Shown here: positions 1-12,216 of the stretch, piece after piece
Position numbering within the stretch: the stretch's first letter is position 1
Layout: each line of letters starts with the position of its first letter
Assembly: GCA_004764695.1 (NCBI GenBank)
Contig: SMSO01000036.1
Span: 20,001-84,000 of the forward strand
Direction of reading: 5' to 3'
Length of the DNA: 64,000 nucleotides
Origin: Schizochytrium sp. TIO01
Taxonomy: Eukaryota > Sar > Bigyra > Thraustochytrida > Thraustochytriidae
Made by a program: the position numbers and the translations under genes
The notes under the pieces: model-generated
Seen by the model: the letters and a program-made list of their open reading frames with translations, nothing else
Told to the model about the DNA's origin: nothing
Database searches by the model: none

Positions 1-2857
1 CTCTGATATATACTGTTCTTTAGAAGGCGACTTGCCGCTGCAAATGACGAGGTCTTCTGTTTTTAGAAAACCTGTATTGAGGGAGTACTTGATCGAAGAT
101 GGCATAGAAAGCATGCTACTCAGAACGTCCATGCAACGAAGCTCGCAAAGCACTTGTTCAAGTTTTTCCATTCTTTTCTTTTCAAATAGTATACTTCTAT
201 TTAATTGAGTCTCATTGTGGATACTCTGATCCCTCGTCCAAGAGCATCTAATAATAAATTAACCCATTACTTGAGCTCTAATGTCAGTAGGCGACTTTTA
301 TAAATCATATTATCACAACTTACACAAATATTTTAAGTATCCAGTTTGCATGAAGTGCTTTCCCCATTGCCATACGACCCTCAACGCCAATGTTGCGACA
401 TCCCAGAAGACTTTAGGCAATGGTTGCCAAGAATTAGGTTTCTAAAGTGAGTAATGCCCTCTTACCTAGGTTACCATGTGTTCGCAACATTTGTCAAATA
501 GTCTATGTATGCCTCATAGGTTGGGAACTATTCTTTTAAAAAACGAATCAATGCATATGATGTTCGACTTACTCTAGATGTTCCAATGTGCAATTCTTCC
601 TAAGCGCCTCAGCTAAAGCCAGGCATCCTTCAGAGCCGATTTTGTTGAATCCAATCCTGTTTGGTCATCTCGTCAAGAGAGACCACACCATGTCATGATG
701 ATAATTTAACAACGCGTATGTCAGGCAATTTTCTAATCCCAACATTAAAAAGATTTCCATGTTGTCTTTCAACAAGTTTTCATCGTTTAAACACTCGAGC
801 AGATGTCCATGCGGAAACCAGTGGTACTTTCAAAAAGCCTCAAACATATGAGAAGGCTTGCCAAAAGACATAACTCAATAATGCTTGCCAGTACCTGGTC
901 CCATACATAAAGCTTCTCTCCTCACACTATACTCACCTTAAAGTTGTCAGTGTCTTGTTCGTCTTGAGTGACTTAGCCAAAGCCGCACAACCTGCACTAC
1001 CAATCTCATTTGAAGTAAGTCTATTTATCCACATAAGTCAATAAAGAACATATGTTTTGATAGGCGAATCGAAACCAATCTAATGTTAGCTGCCTTTCTC
1101 CCTCTTAACACATTTTCTCACGTTACTACCAACCCGTCCTTGTGAATATGCTTTACTGAGTATTCATCATAATAGCAGGCCTGATAGCAAATACCCTCAA
1201 CTAAACTTACCTTAACGTTGTCAGGACATTGTTCGTCTTGAGCGCCTCAGCTAGAGCTTCGCAACCTTCGTCGCGAATGTTATCGTAGGAAAGACTATTT
1301 GATTCCCCCATCATCAAAAATAAATATGTTATTTTGCAAGATTAAACAATGCAAACGTCAGATGTCTTCTCCTTAGTACGAAATCCTGTCAAACTGTCTT
1401 GATAGATATTGTCTTTTATATGCCCATATGGAGTATCCCAATGGGTATACACAAAGGCTACGTTAAACTCACTTTAAGCTTGTCAGCGTCTTGTTCGCCT
1501 TCAGTGCTTCAGCTAAAGCCAAACAACGCTCGTTACCAATTTTGTCGATGGAAGATAGCCTGTCACTCATATTCGCCAATAAGTAGCATGATTGTAAATT
1601 TACACAATCAGACAAGAATCAAATGATTAAATCGTCAGCTGACGGTTCCTCTTTAAATCAACCTTTTTTAACACGTCTCTGAACCAGTTTTCCTGTTAAA
1701 ATCTACCTAATGCTCGAAACGAAGTTTCTGAAAAACTGGTTTGACTCGATTGAACTCACTCTAAAGTTGTTAGCGTTGTGTTTATCTTAAGAGTCTCAGC
1801 TAAAGCCACAGAACCCTCGATACCAATATAACATCCAGATAAACTACCAGTATTCGTCAAAAGTTAATATGTCACGCAATTGCAAAGATAACGTGCTTAA
1901 AGAGTCAGCTATTTAATCCTCAATTTATAAGTCACGCCTTATGCATGTCTGCCAAATGGTCCCAGCAGATGCAAAGGTAGAGACCTCCATATATAAGCAA
2001 TAAAACAAATTTGATAGTTCTAGCAACACTCACTCTAAAGTCAGCAGTGACTGGTTTGTATTCAGTGCCTCAGCTAGGATTACATAGCTCTCAGTAGGTA
2101 GTCGAACTTGCCATAGCCTACTCATTACCATACCTCGGAAATGATATCAAATCCGCAATCCGAAAGACGCTAGTTAGCCCATTGTACCCTCAAAAACATA
2201 TGCAAACCTGTGGGAAATGATGCCATAAAAACTAACCCTGAATGAGCACCTACCTTAATTCACTCGTCACGACATTCGCCCTCAGCGCATCAATCAGAGC
2301 TGACCATTGGGAAATGCTAACTTCTATATCTCGAAGCCTAACGTTCAGCATCCGCACAAATTGTGGCATGATTACCAATAAAACGAATTTTGGTCAGTCA
2401 AAATTTATCAAAACTAATTTGTTTCATGCAGCTTTAACAAATCGATTCTGTCTCGAAGCATCTCATGCACTTCTGTTCATACGCACTCCAATGTAGATAA
2501 TATCCGATTCTCATTGACTGCCTCGACCAACGTTTGCCAGCCTTTCTCACTGATTAAATACCCCTGCCGTGGAGATCGCTCTAGCCTTTTATCGATGAAG
2601 TTAGATTGTCGATTTTCAAAGTCAGTCAGTCATCTTTCCGATTGTGTTCTAAGCGTCGTAAAAGCCCTTACATCTTTCTACGGACTAGCAATCGAGCCAA
2701 GAAAGATAATTAACACATGATGTTATTTATATGAGTTTTTAAAATTCATCTTTCAGTTCACTTACTTCAGCCTTTCAATTTTTGCGCCTTCACAAAGACT
2801 TCGAAATTCACTCCTGATCCTTTTGTCAGAGTGATCTAAAAAGACAACTTCTCCCAT
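1..2857 (-). CDS. Multi-exon leucine-rich repeat protein, one LRR per exon (partial, runs off left edge)
   Basis: Read by eye on the minus strand. Exons are 2766-2857 (with ATG at 2857), 2487-2585, 2254-2337, 2034-2117, 1760-1843, 1473-1559, 1211-1294, 937-1020, 573-656, 324-410 and 172 down to 1. Every junction is phase 2, donors are GTAAGT, GTGAGT, GTAGGT or GTGCGT, and internal exons are 84, 87 or 99 nt. The joined frame (347 codons) has no stop. Each internal exon encodes one 28-29 residue repeat of ribonuclease-inhibitor/NLRC3 type, such as NEIGSAGCAALAKSLKTNKT, and the repeats at 2034-2337 and 2487-2585 are more diverged. Exon 1 starts MGEVVFLDHSDKRIRSEF. The last visible exon starts MEKLEQVLCELR and is not an LRR, so another domain may follow off the edge. 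Introns are 136-280 nt. LRR proteins of this type bind proteins; the partner is unknown. Confidence 0.75.
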
Positions 2858-4070
2858 TTTGTTTTCTTTCGTATTTGCCAGCATTGGCTTCATTCCTGGG
2901 CTTTCGGATACCAGCAGATCCTCGCTCTTACGTATCCCAAGACAAGCGTAGTTCAGTTAAAGCTCCCTATGTAGGATGCTCTTCAAGAGCGCCCTCCCTC
3001 GCTAGTTGTTCAAGCAAGTGCTTCTTCTTTTCACAACTCAGGTGCAATCGCCGACTCGCCGACTAGCGACGGCGTTGCTCGTCGCTGCTGCTGTTGTTAT
3101 CCTATCCTCTCTTCTGCGCTACACCTGCTGTTCCCCCGAGAAGAGTGACTCAATCTAACTCTGCAGCGCCTTCGGTTCTGCAAGTGCTCGCCTCCTTTCC
3201 CTCTCGCTGTTTCAAGTTCTCGCCTCCTTTCCCTCTCGCTGTTTCAAGTTCTTTCTGTATCTATTTTTACTAACTGAATAATACCTAGGTAGACCTATTT
3301 AGTACTCGTAAATACCTACTCCTACTCTCTACACTAGCTAGAAGGAGACCTTTTGCAGTGGTGTTGCTCCAGAAGTTCCACTATCATTATCTCCTAGCAC
3401 CTCATACAAACCTTGAAGTATCATGACTAGGCGATTTTATAGAATCACCCCCTAGCTAGTAAATGTGCTTATCGATTGAGAACTTTCGGAACAACCTCAT
3501 CTTGTATATATTCCCGGTCGCATCGCGACGTGTCATGGCCTGAGTCAGACCGCGAGCGCAAAGTTGAATCACCCTTAGTCACTCAAAAGTTCACCAACCT
3601 CAGAGATTTTCTGTCTTCACTAAACATCCCAAACTTTTACTGTTGATCTTGCTTTGTCTTCAGGTGATTGCAATATTTTTGCAGGAGCAGTGTCACACTG
3701 AGAACCTCCCCAGGATAGAATGTACACAAATCAAACAGCCATACTAAAATGCTACAGAATGCTAGCATATTATTGGTGAGTTTCTCAAGTATAACCAACT
3801 TTCTACTATTAATTAAGCTTTGTCTTCAGATGATTTCAGTCTTTTTGCGAGTGCAGTGTCATATTTTGTGTTCCCCATATAATATGCGAACAGCTGTTAC
3901 AGGTCCACAATTCTCCAAATTAAAAGCAATCATGAAAAGCTTAAAATCATCAAGCTTCACTCTATTGTAAGAATATACAGCTGCGATTTTCCAAACCATT
4001 CGCTCGTTATCACGAAAGTAAATTAGTCAAAGGAGTAACAAGGTATGTGGTCTAGGATCAGGTACTGCAC
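2858..4070. other. Non-coding stretch upstream of the LRR gene
   Basis: I see no gene here. It holds a perfect 32-bp tandem duplication (3188-3251), a cluster of ACCTA/TAGTA motifs (3278-3340) and a diverged direct repeat: a segment reading CTTTGTCTTCAGGTGATTGC near 3652 is echoed near 3826 by a similar sequence running into TTTTTGC and GCAGTGTCA. The only open frames are short and look like chance. Confidence 0.5.
3188..3251. repeat. 32-bp perfect tandem duplication
   Basis: Two identical head-to-tail copies (3188-3219 and 3220-3251) beginning TCGCCTCCTTTCCCTCTCGC. It is pyrimidine-rich and lies upstream of the LRR gene. Perfect identity suggests a recent slippage or duplication. Confidence 0.85.
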
Positions 4071-4074
4071 ATAA

Positions 4075-5280
4075 CTTAGCCACACAGAATATCCAAGCTG
4101 TTACGCAGCATAGTATTGGAAGCGCATTGAAGCTTGACATTGTTATTAGAGGCAATCGCAGTACACCCTGTTCCACCGAAAGGATCACCCTTGTCGTCGG
4201 TACTAGGCAAAGTTAGCTGAAATGCAAACTAGCAAAGGTGACTGAAGCCGCACGAGCCGGGCTGGGCATCCAAAGCTGTACTAGCAGCAAAGTTGAACAC
4301 GGATATTGTCCAGCGGAAGTAGAGTGCTGTATTCTGGCGCTCACGCTCCGTGCCGTTGAACTTAATGCAGGCAGAAGTGATGTTATCATCACCACGGTTA
4401 TTGGTATGGCGGAATTTGAAGTAATCAAGATTGTCTACATGCGGCTTCTTTTGCACATATCAGTAAAGGGTTATGAAAGGGTGTTTGAAGCTGATAAGGA
4501 CACTCAGATGAAGCATTAGGCAAGTACTCATGCTAATTGGTGACATACATCGTGTGAGCTCAAACTTGTCGAGGCGCACATGCTGGCCCATGTTGTTAGC
4601 CGTACGGATCTCACCGTTGTACATGCTGACGAAAGTGAGGTTGGCCGCGTTAGAGAACTTAAGGAGGTCAAGCTTGCAGTGGAGGCGAAGACGCACGCCC
4701 ACCGTTTGGAACTGGCAACTAATGAGTGATGAGGCCTGGCTGCAAGCCCTAGCGAAATAAAAGGGTACTCTAACATAAAGTTAGGTAACAGGAGCGCCGT
4801 CCATGCTCAAGGTCTTGCCATCATGGGTTTAGTTAATGAGCTGCTGTTTCCTCGTTGTTGGCATGGAGAATTAGTTCATCAGTGTTAGGGGCCTAGTCGG
4901 ACTGAAGGGTTCTGGTTTGTCTCCAGGATGGTGTCATTGGTCATATTAATCTCGGCACAACCATGCTCGAAGGTAATGTTACGAATAATGGCGTAGTCAA
5001 GTGTGCTGACCTAGTCCACGAAGTCCTTGTAATGGCAAGACGGCATGTGTCAACATCGAGAACAAACCACAAGTAGGTCATCAAGTAAACCATCTCGGTT
5101 CAATAGGATGGCAAGCTCCTTGTCCCGAGCAGCAGAGACAATAACGTGCTAAGATGCATCAATTGTATTGTTTGCAACACTCTTTTGACCACACTTACAT
5201 AATTTGACCTATGAACTGGTGAAAAGTTAGGTGTCCTGGTCACCAAGGGCAGAAAGCTGCTGCAGAACACCAGCGCTCAT
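4075..5280 (-). pseudogene. Decayed NCLDV-type (double jelly-roll) major capsid protein gene
   Basis: Pieces of one protein lie in order on the minus strand, in shifting frames with stops. A methionine at 5280 opens MSAGVLQQLSALGDQDT and is then broken by a stop; this resembles the usual start of giant-virus capsid proteins. About 5150-5060 encodes KELAILLNRDGLLDDL. About 5010-4900 encodes DYAIIRNITFEHGCAEIN. About 4700-4550 encodes LDLLKFSNAANLTFVSMYNG. About 4440-4232 carries the clearest hallmark, IKFNGTERERQ...YFR followed by FNFAASTALDAQPGSCGFSH, matching the family's FNG..R...YF and F.L.P...QPSG..NFS pattern near the C-terminus. A stop at 4231-4229 follows, then FAFQLTLPSTDDKGDPFGG. The total length of about 1.2 kb is slightly under a normal capsid gene (about 430-500 aa). 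No intact viral neighbour is visible. The family call rests on motif memory, so a polinton-like origin is not fully excluded. Confidence 0.7.
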
Positions 5281-5590
5281 TCTTGGCTGCTGGAGGCAAA
5301 ATTAGATATAAACTTGTCCAGCGGTTTTAAGTCGAAGTGCGATGCATATTCTACAGTGTGCGGCGATGCGCTATACTCTAGATTTTCCTTTCTCTTGGGT
5401 CAAAATTTGGCCAGAGCTTGCTTGCTCTGGAGAACTTATACCTACGATAAGAAAATATGAAATTAAAATCGGCACCATTTTAAAGTTGCACATTATGTGG
5501 TTATCAAGGAGTTCTGTTGTGTATTTTCCTCTCGTTAAACCTTATCAACAATAATTGTTGTGGCTCCAAATGCGAGAGTATCATGCTAGA

Positions 5591-6694
5591 TTAGTCCATA
5601 AGAGGAAGGGGTCGCATCTGACATTCCCAAGGCTCAGGTTTGTTCTGAAGAATTTTCTCAATCTTGTCCATAACTTCATCAGTGAGCTTTGGCAATACCT
5701 TGAGAGAGCCCAGGTTTTCACGAAGCTGTTCAGGCTTGGAAGCTCCAAGTAATGCTGTAGTGACATTTTTGTTTTTGATGCACCAGGCCAACGCCAGCTG
5801 AGCCATAGAGCAGTTAAGTTCTTTCTCTGCAAGTTCGTTCAGGGCAGTCACCTTGGTTTCATTGCCACTCTTTGTCCAGGCCTCGAAGAATGGCTTCATC
5901 CACGCGTGCTTGTACGCCATCTCATCAAGCCTAGATCCCTTTGGGATACCGTCTTTATACTTTCCAGTGAGTAGGCCCGAGTTAAGTGGACTCCAAATGG
6001 TAGTGCCCATCTTGTAAGGTTGGCGGTAGAGTGGGAAGTACTCCTTTTCAAATGCTTCACGGTATACCATGTTGTATTGGGGTTGTTCAAACGCTGGCGG
6101 AATGTGCCCACCGCGCTGGGCGATGTAGTATGCCTCAGTGATTTGTTGCGCACTCCAAGCACTTGTACCCCATGCAGACGCCTTTCCAGACCGAACAGCA
6201 TCGGACATAGCTTGCACGACTGTTTCCGTGCTCGTATAAGGATCCGGTCGATGGCAAAACAGCAAATCAACATAGTCCAACTGAAGCCTTTTGAGAGATT
6301 CGTCAAGACCTCTAATGATTCGACGACGGGAAAGGCCAGTCTCGTTCATTGACATGTCCTTTGACGGGTGTTCACACCAAAAGATCTTGGTAGAGATCAC
6401 TAGCGCACTTCGGCGCCACGCAACTTCATCTTCCAGCTGCAATTGCTTGAGTGCTTCCCCAAGGATTTTCTCAGCTGAACCATCTGGGTAACCGTAAACT
6501 TCGGCAACATCAAAGTAATTGATGCCTGCTTCGCGAGCAATCTTAAGGTTCTCTTTGGCTAATTCAATGCCCTTATCACCCTGCTGATCGGGCTTGGTCC
6601 CATAACCAAACATGCCATAGCCAAATACTGAAAGGCAAAGCCCAGTGTTACCGAGCAAACGATATTTCATCTTGACATCACTATTCTCCGACAT
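5591..6694 (-). CDS. Aldo-keto reductase, AKR6 / Kv-channel beta-subunit-like
   Basis: Single-exon 367-aa protein starting at an ATG (6694). It should fold as a TIM barrel and reduce aldehydes or ketones with NADPH, probably in the cytosol. The full AKR catalytic tetrad is visible: Asp62 and Tyr67 in FDVAEVYG, Lys103 in VISTKIFW and His148 in FCHRPDP. Motifs typical of the Kv-beta/YghZ group (AKR6) are GLSRRRIIRGLDESLKRLQL, WGTSAWSAQQI, TIWSPLNSGLLTGKY and LLGASKPEQLRENLG. The length matches the family. Animal members sit on voltage-gated K+ channels; bacterial and plant members are free enzymes, and nothing here shows channel binding. The final 20 residues after NKPEPW are specific to this protein. 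Confidence 0.93.
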   Translation of the reverse strand: MSENSDVKMKYRLLGNTGLCLSVFGYGMFGYGTKPDQQGDKGIELAKENLKIAREAGINYFDVAEVYGYPDGSAEKILGEALKQLQLEDEVAWRRSALVISTKIFWCEHPSKDMSMNETGLSRRRIIRGLDESLKRLQLDYVDLLFCHRPDPYTSTETVVQAMSDAVRSGKASAWGTSAWSAQQITEAYYIAQRGGHIPPAFEQPQYNMVYREAFEKEYFPLYRQPYKMGTTIWSPLNSGLLTGKYKDGIPKGSRLDEMAYKHAWMKPFFEAWTKSGNETKVTALNELAEKELNCSMAQLALAWCIKNKNVTTALLGASKPEQLRENLGSLKVLPKLTDEVMDKIEKILQNKPEPWECQMRPLPLMD

Positions 6695-9600
6695 GTTTAC
6701 TTACTGCGTAAAAGTTCAAGTTGCTGCAATGGAGTCTTGTAGGTAAGATTCTTTGAGGGCTTATCGTTGGCTGTGCAGGAGATTTGAGGTTTGCTTCGCT
6801 TTTGGTTTCCCCAAAAGTCATTTTAGCATCGTGTATGTCTTTGCTGAATGTTATTTCTGGATAAGTGCCACCCTTTGCTCTGGAAAAGAGCGAGAAGATG
6901 CTGGTCTTCTGTCGTGCAAGTCACGCGCAAAGTATCCTCATCCGCGTCCCTGCCCGCAATACCAGCTTCTCATGATCCACACAAGCACACCGTTCTTGCT
7001 CAGCAGCGTCCTGGACAACTGAGTCATAGGGTTTTAAACACTTTCAATTGAATATCTGGTCAAGAAAGCTTTTTCAATGATTCCTGGAAGGATGCTTCTG
7101 CTTTTCTCCTCTTACAAACAATCAAAACATGATGGTAGATTGTGTGTATTTCTTCAAAAATAAAAAAGAATAAAACACTAGGTAATGTTTTTTAAAATAA
7201 AATCGTCACCTTTCTATCCCGCATTCAAGGCGACGAACAAAGCGTCTTTTATTTTCTTCTCCTTTCTAAAATCACCTAAAACTGGGAGAAATGAGTGCAG
7301 CTATAAAGGTTAGATCATCAATCTAGTAGACCCATACTGGCAACGTCCATCCATGACTCCTACAATCGTGTCTCTGAAATGATTATCTTACTCACTTTAA
7401 ATAGACCATTTTTCACCAAAAATGGGTGTATTTCCCCTCAAATATAGGAATGAGATCGTTTCATTTCTATACACCGTTTCCTATAGGTTTGAAAACATGT
7501 TCCAAATGTATCCCCTTCTGCTGAGTCTCAAAGTCCGCTGTACGACAATTATCTGGCCAGAGTTGCTGAAACTCATAATTGATGTGGGTTCTCCTAGGTT
7601 CTACCATATCATTTCTTCCATATTAAAACAATCGGAACAATCATTGTATTGTAAAAGAGAAAAGAAAAGGTACATCATCTTTCACGAATATAGAAGCCCT
7701 GAAGCTATCTGATTTCTAGGGAGGGGAGCAAGACAAAGAATGCTCATCTAGAGTAAATCTCACATCTTCACGCGTTCGCATATAAAGAGTAAAAATATGC
7801 CAACTTACAATTCTTCTTTCCCTTCAACAGGTAAGTTTAAGATTCTCCTAGTCGATTGGGAGATAATTCTTTCATCTAACAACTTGCATTCATAACCAAC
7901 TAGGTTTGTTCTCTAAAGTGGTTGATTAGACGACCCCAGTGCGTCTTAAGACTTAACTGCCAAGTATATTAAATTAGAGTTATTACAATGTTGGATGCAA
8001 AAGCAAAAATTCTACCGATGTTAAATCTTTACAAATGCCCAACGCGCACAGGATGAGATCGATGTGACTCTTTGCATTTGACAGTGATGCACGCGATTGG
8101 AGCAGTTCTTTACAGTATCCCTCGTAGTATCGTATTCTCATGATCTCCAAAAATTGAACGCCTACTATAATAGTAATCAATTCCTGCTCCTTTGTTGGCG
8201 AGAAGAAAATTAAATATGGCGGCTTTGTTCAGAACAGATCGTTGAAATAAAGGGTTTTCTTTTCATGGCTACAACGTGCATACAAGATGCATACAATTCT
8301 CTATGTTGTGATGTTGTCTACTTTTTAGAAAGGAATCGGTCTACCTGGATTGCCTTTCAACGATTTGCTAAACACCAACAGAATGTAGTGTATAGCCATA
8401 AACTCAAGTTCATCCAAGGACTTATTGTTTCTCAGAACAGAAGTATACCCATTGCGACGCAAATCTTAAGCCCCTCTGCTATACCTTGAAGAGTATGCAC
8501 AAGGCAGAACTTGATAGTCTTAAGAAAATCTACTTTTGTTAGAAAGCAGGATCAGCTTCATACGCTTCAAGTTTGTTGATATGTGGTTACGAAAGATCAA
8601 TAGAAATGCATACAGGGCTCTTCCAGTTTCGGATATAGATCTAATGCTTCCAGGATGAAAAGGTACAATGGGTATCACTTGGTGACACATAATTGTCACT
8701 AGCCAGAGGGCATAAGTTGGGATCCTTTAGCTTGGGTAAGACTGAAGCCAAAATAATCGCTTAGTGTTGTTATTTTGAGAGGGGCTTAGCTATAATATTT
8801 CCCAGTGCAAGGAGATAGCTTATTTTTATTGGGAGTCATTTAGGCAAGCAGAACGCCTGTCAGAACGAGAAAATTAAGAAGAAGAGAAGGACACACTGAA
8901 TTATGTAAGTAGCCAACAATGCACAAATGAATCAGCTCTTTTCACAAAGATGAGAAACTGAATGAGCTTGAATAAGATTTTAAAAATAATGTGCAATTTA
9001 GTCATTAGTGCAGTTGTTTGGACAGTAATTATACAATAACCGTTTTGACCTCGTATTTTCAATTTTTTTGAACGAACAAGGCGTTTCTAGATCATCAAAT
9101 TGATTAGGAATTGATTAGAAATAAATGTACCACTTATTGGCAGGGATTTTCATTGCCCTACATCCAATGCAAGGAACTTCATTCACGTAGATGTCAAGCT
9201 TCTCGTGCTATACAGCTCTTCACAATAACAAATTTTAAGCAAATTCATGAATGTTGTCTGGTCGCTTGAGATTAGCAAACAAGGAATACTGATTGCAGAG
9301 TATATAATCTCCAATTGAAACTGCCTAGAATCAGGCCTCACATCGAAATCTCTTTACCAATTTTAATACTTTTCTTGGTGTATAGATGAAAAGTTCTACA
9401 TAATTCTAACTGTGGCAGGATAGCTGACCAGACTAGTCTACATTGTGAGTTCTTGACAATATTTAGGGCTATCCCAAATACTTAGACTTCTTGTACATAC
9501 AAGATTGACCGAGTTCTTTTCCATTCTATTATTCAATAATATCTACAGAAAGGAGTACTCATGAAGTCTATAGTGGGGTACAAAACAGATGATAAACTCT

Positions 9601-12216
9601 GTTGTCGAAAAAACTTTAGAAAAAAGAAACTTATCGTACACTATTCTGTAATGTTAGTTCTCCTGCAATCGAGGTTTCTAATCAGAGTCTGGACCCCAAA
9701 CTCACCAATACCAACTAGTTCTTCGAAGATTAATTACTAAATCATTGTTGATGAAACGTGGTTATGATTGCTCAGAGGCGATTGAGGGAATGTCGGATAT
9801 AGCTGTGTTTAGTTGGCATTGAAGCTAGGATTTATGCTTGTCTTGTTAAGTCGGTTTGGGTTGATTCAGGTTGATTCGGATCTGGTGTCGGATTTGCTTT
9901 GCCAACTCCTCTCGACTCTAGCTTTGTTCCCTTCGTTCCCTAGTATGGGTGCATCTCATGTGGTGTAACACATCAGGTGTTATGTGATGTCAAACATCAG
10001 GCATCAAGCCAGTGGTGTCACAAAGGTGTTCCTCTAAGCCTTGCAAAGTCATGCTGTAACGTTGTTTCTGTTTTCCTTCTCAGTAATTGTGACGACGCCC
10101 AGTCGTAATAACCAAAGATACAGAAATTTAGTATTTGATCATATTCACTTTACTCCTAGAGTTTCCAACATACCTTCCCAACCAATGTAACGTGTAGAAT
10201 TTGGAGAGAGTAAAAATAGCACGGAGAAAAGTGTTTTTCACTCCCCCCTAGTTTTTCTGTTCTATACTTTCAGTTCGATTCACTAAATAGACTTTGTATT
10301 CGAAAACTCACCAGTACTCACCTAGTTCTCCACAGCTACATTGCAATGTTATCTCAACTACACCTAATCGTCTCATAACTAAAAGAGCAGAAACTGTACT
10401 ATTTGATTATATTTTCAGCACATTTTCAGTTCACTCATATCTAGAGTCTCTAACTAGTCCTTGCATTCCAAAACTCATCGATACTCACCTAATCCTTTGC
10501 AGTTACCTTGCAGAATTATTGCAATTTCACCAATTCGTAAACTTGCCGAATTCTTCCTCCAGTTTCACAGGAGATGGCATGACCATTTATCGTCACAGCT
10601 TCACAGACACAGCAAGAAAATGAGGAGTTCCTCACAAAACATGTGTCTCATGTGCATTCTCCTCACACGGGAGGAGCGAACGCAGTGTCTGAATCTTACA
10701 GAATCATTCATAGAGAGGCAAGACGAAAGAGTCCGAACTGATAACTATGCATCGAATAATGTCGCTTCTTAAGTAAAGTCTTTTGCAGTACCATTTAAGT
10801 CCAACCTCAAATCCAAAACCAAAATCGAAACAAAAAACCAACCCAAAACAGTCGCGCATACATGCCCTATATTTTAATTCTTTCGCCGATACCTGCCAAA
10901 CACTTCACCGTCACCGTCAAGTAAAAATACAGAAGCATTCCTATTTGATCATATCTTCAGATTTCCCACACAAAGCTGCAAAGACGATCATTGCATGGAC
11001 ATCAGCACACAGTCTACAGCTTTTCGACACTCGCAACTATGATCGTGATATTGCCCCCCTGGGGCTCCGTCGCCCTCTCGGCCATGGCCACGATGAGAAT
11101 ACCACGAACAAAATCAAAATGACCCGTTCCCTGGAACTCCTCAAACAAAACCGTGGCTTAGAGCTAATCTAAGTAGGGGAGTCTAGCATTCCACAACTTG
11201 GGCTAAAGGTTGCTTCTCCTCCACTTACAAAGTCTGCTCAGTCGCGACTGGCAGGAAGGTTTGTCCGGCAAAAGTAAGTGCATCTCCATGTACAAGGAAT
11301 GAGCTCTCCAAGATTTTCATAATCTTCTCAGGCTAAAACCTAGACCACCTTCAGCAACACCTACAAAGGCCGCACGTTCTGAGTGTCAGGCCTCTCCACC
11401 AACCTCTAAACAATTAGTTACAGCATAAATGAGCGCTCGTTCATTCTCATTGCCATCTTCGCAAGATTCCAACACATCCGCATAAGCACAGTCCGTATCT
11501 TTGGAAATTGCACATCACGAATGGCAACTCGTCTGAACGGGGATCTTATCAAGGTCAAAAAGGTGCCGAAGTTGCAGTAAATTGGATATGTTCAATCACG
11601 AGCACAACAATATATTGACACCAGATACTCCGCTGCAATGTTTTGGGAGGTCTTCATTCCCAGACGAAACAGTCTATACTACGCAGGTGTTGCACAAAAA
11701 TTATGCGACCTCTACTGGAACTAAACCCTTCCCTTGCTCCTGCACAAGAGTCTATTTTGTAACGTTTGACAAACAGCTAATCTTTGCCACGTAGATCTAT
11801 AGTTCTTTTGGCCCTTTAAGATATCACACTTTGGAAAAAATAACTCTGAGGAGTCTGTCTCCAAGTTAAGTAGTCTCTGCAATACCCTACTTACTACCTG
11901 ATACCTGTCTTTACTTAACCAGAACTTAATTAAGATTCTCTCAACTAAATTTTCAAGCCCAAGGCACTACTAATATAACTCCTAACCACGCATAACTACA
12001 TATAGCAGAGATATGAGAGAAGAAAGAAAAAAAAGGGAATCTTCACAACCAACTCGGACTGGTATTGCAAAAGATCTTTGGAGTGATCAAACCACAAAGG
12101 AGGGTTTCAACTGGAAAGTTTTGCGGGACCTCTTGCTCGGTGAAGTACGTCCTTGAAATCACCTCATACAGTTATTAGCGAGATTGCTTCCAGAGCTGGT
12201 GCCAAGAACAAGGATT
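6695..12216. other. Gene-poor stretch of about 5.5 kb
   Basis: No convincing gene. Open frames are short, mostly lack an ATG and show no recognisable domain (7422-7712, 7983-8180, 8265-8489, 10294-10772, 10783-11172, 11588-11794). The part from about 10.1 to 11.8 kb is slightly more GC-rich and contains diverged repeats and coding-looking scraps, for example an open frame near 10960-11172 with HGHDENTTNKIKMTRSLELL. It may hold worn-out gene or element remains. Nothing is seen in 8500-9880. Confidence 0.5.
10120..10960. repeat. Degenerate repeats of unknown origin
   Basis: A motif of the form CAGAAnnnnnnnTATTTGATnATAT occurs near 10122, 10390 and 10931. A second block, from TTCAGTTC through AAAACTCA, TACTCACCTA and GCAGnTAC to CAATTTCACC-like sequence, occurs at about 10268-10365 and again at about 10427-10535, spaced about 160 bp. 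Both blocks are clearly related but diverged. TACTCACCTA is the complement of a splice-donor-like TAGGTGAGTA, so they may be old exon copies read on the minus strand. I could not identify the source. Confidence 0.45.

Noticed and set aside
4238-4519. 93-codon plus-strand frame
   Set aside because: Antisense to the decayed capsid gene, whose minus-strand motifs are recognisable.
10783-11172. 129-codon plus-strand frame
   Set aside because: Starts at a non-ATG codon and matches nothing I recognise; kept only as a possible remnant in a finding.
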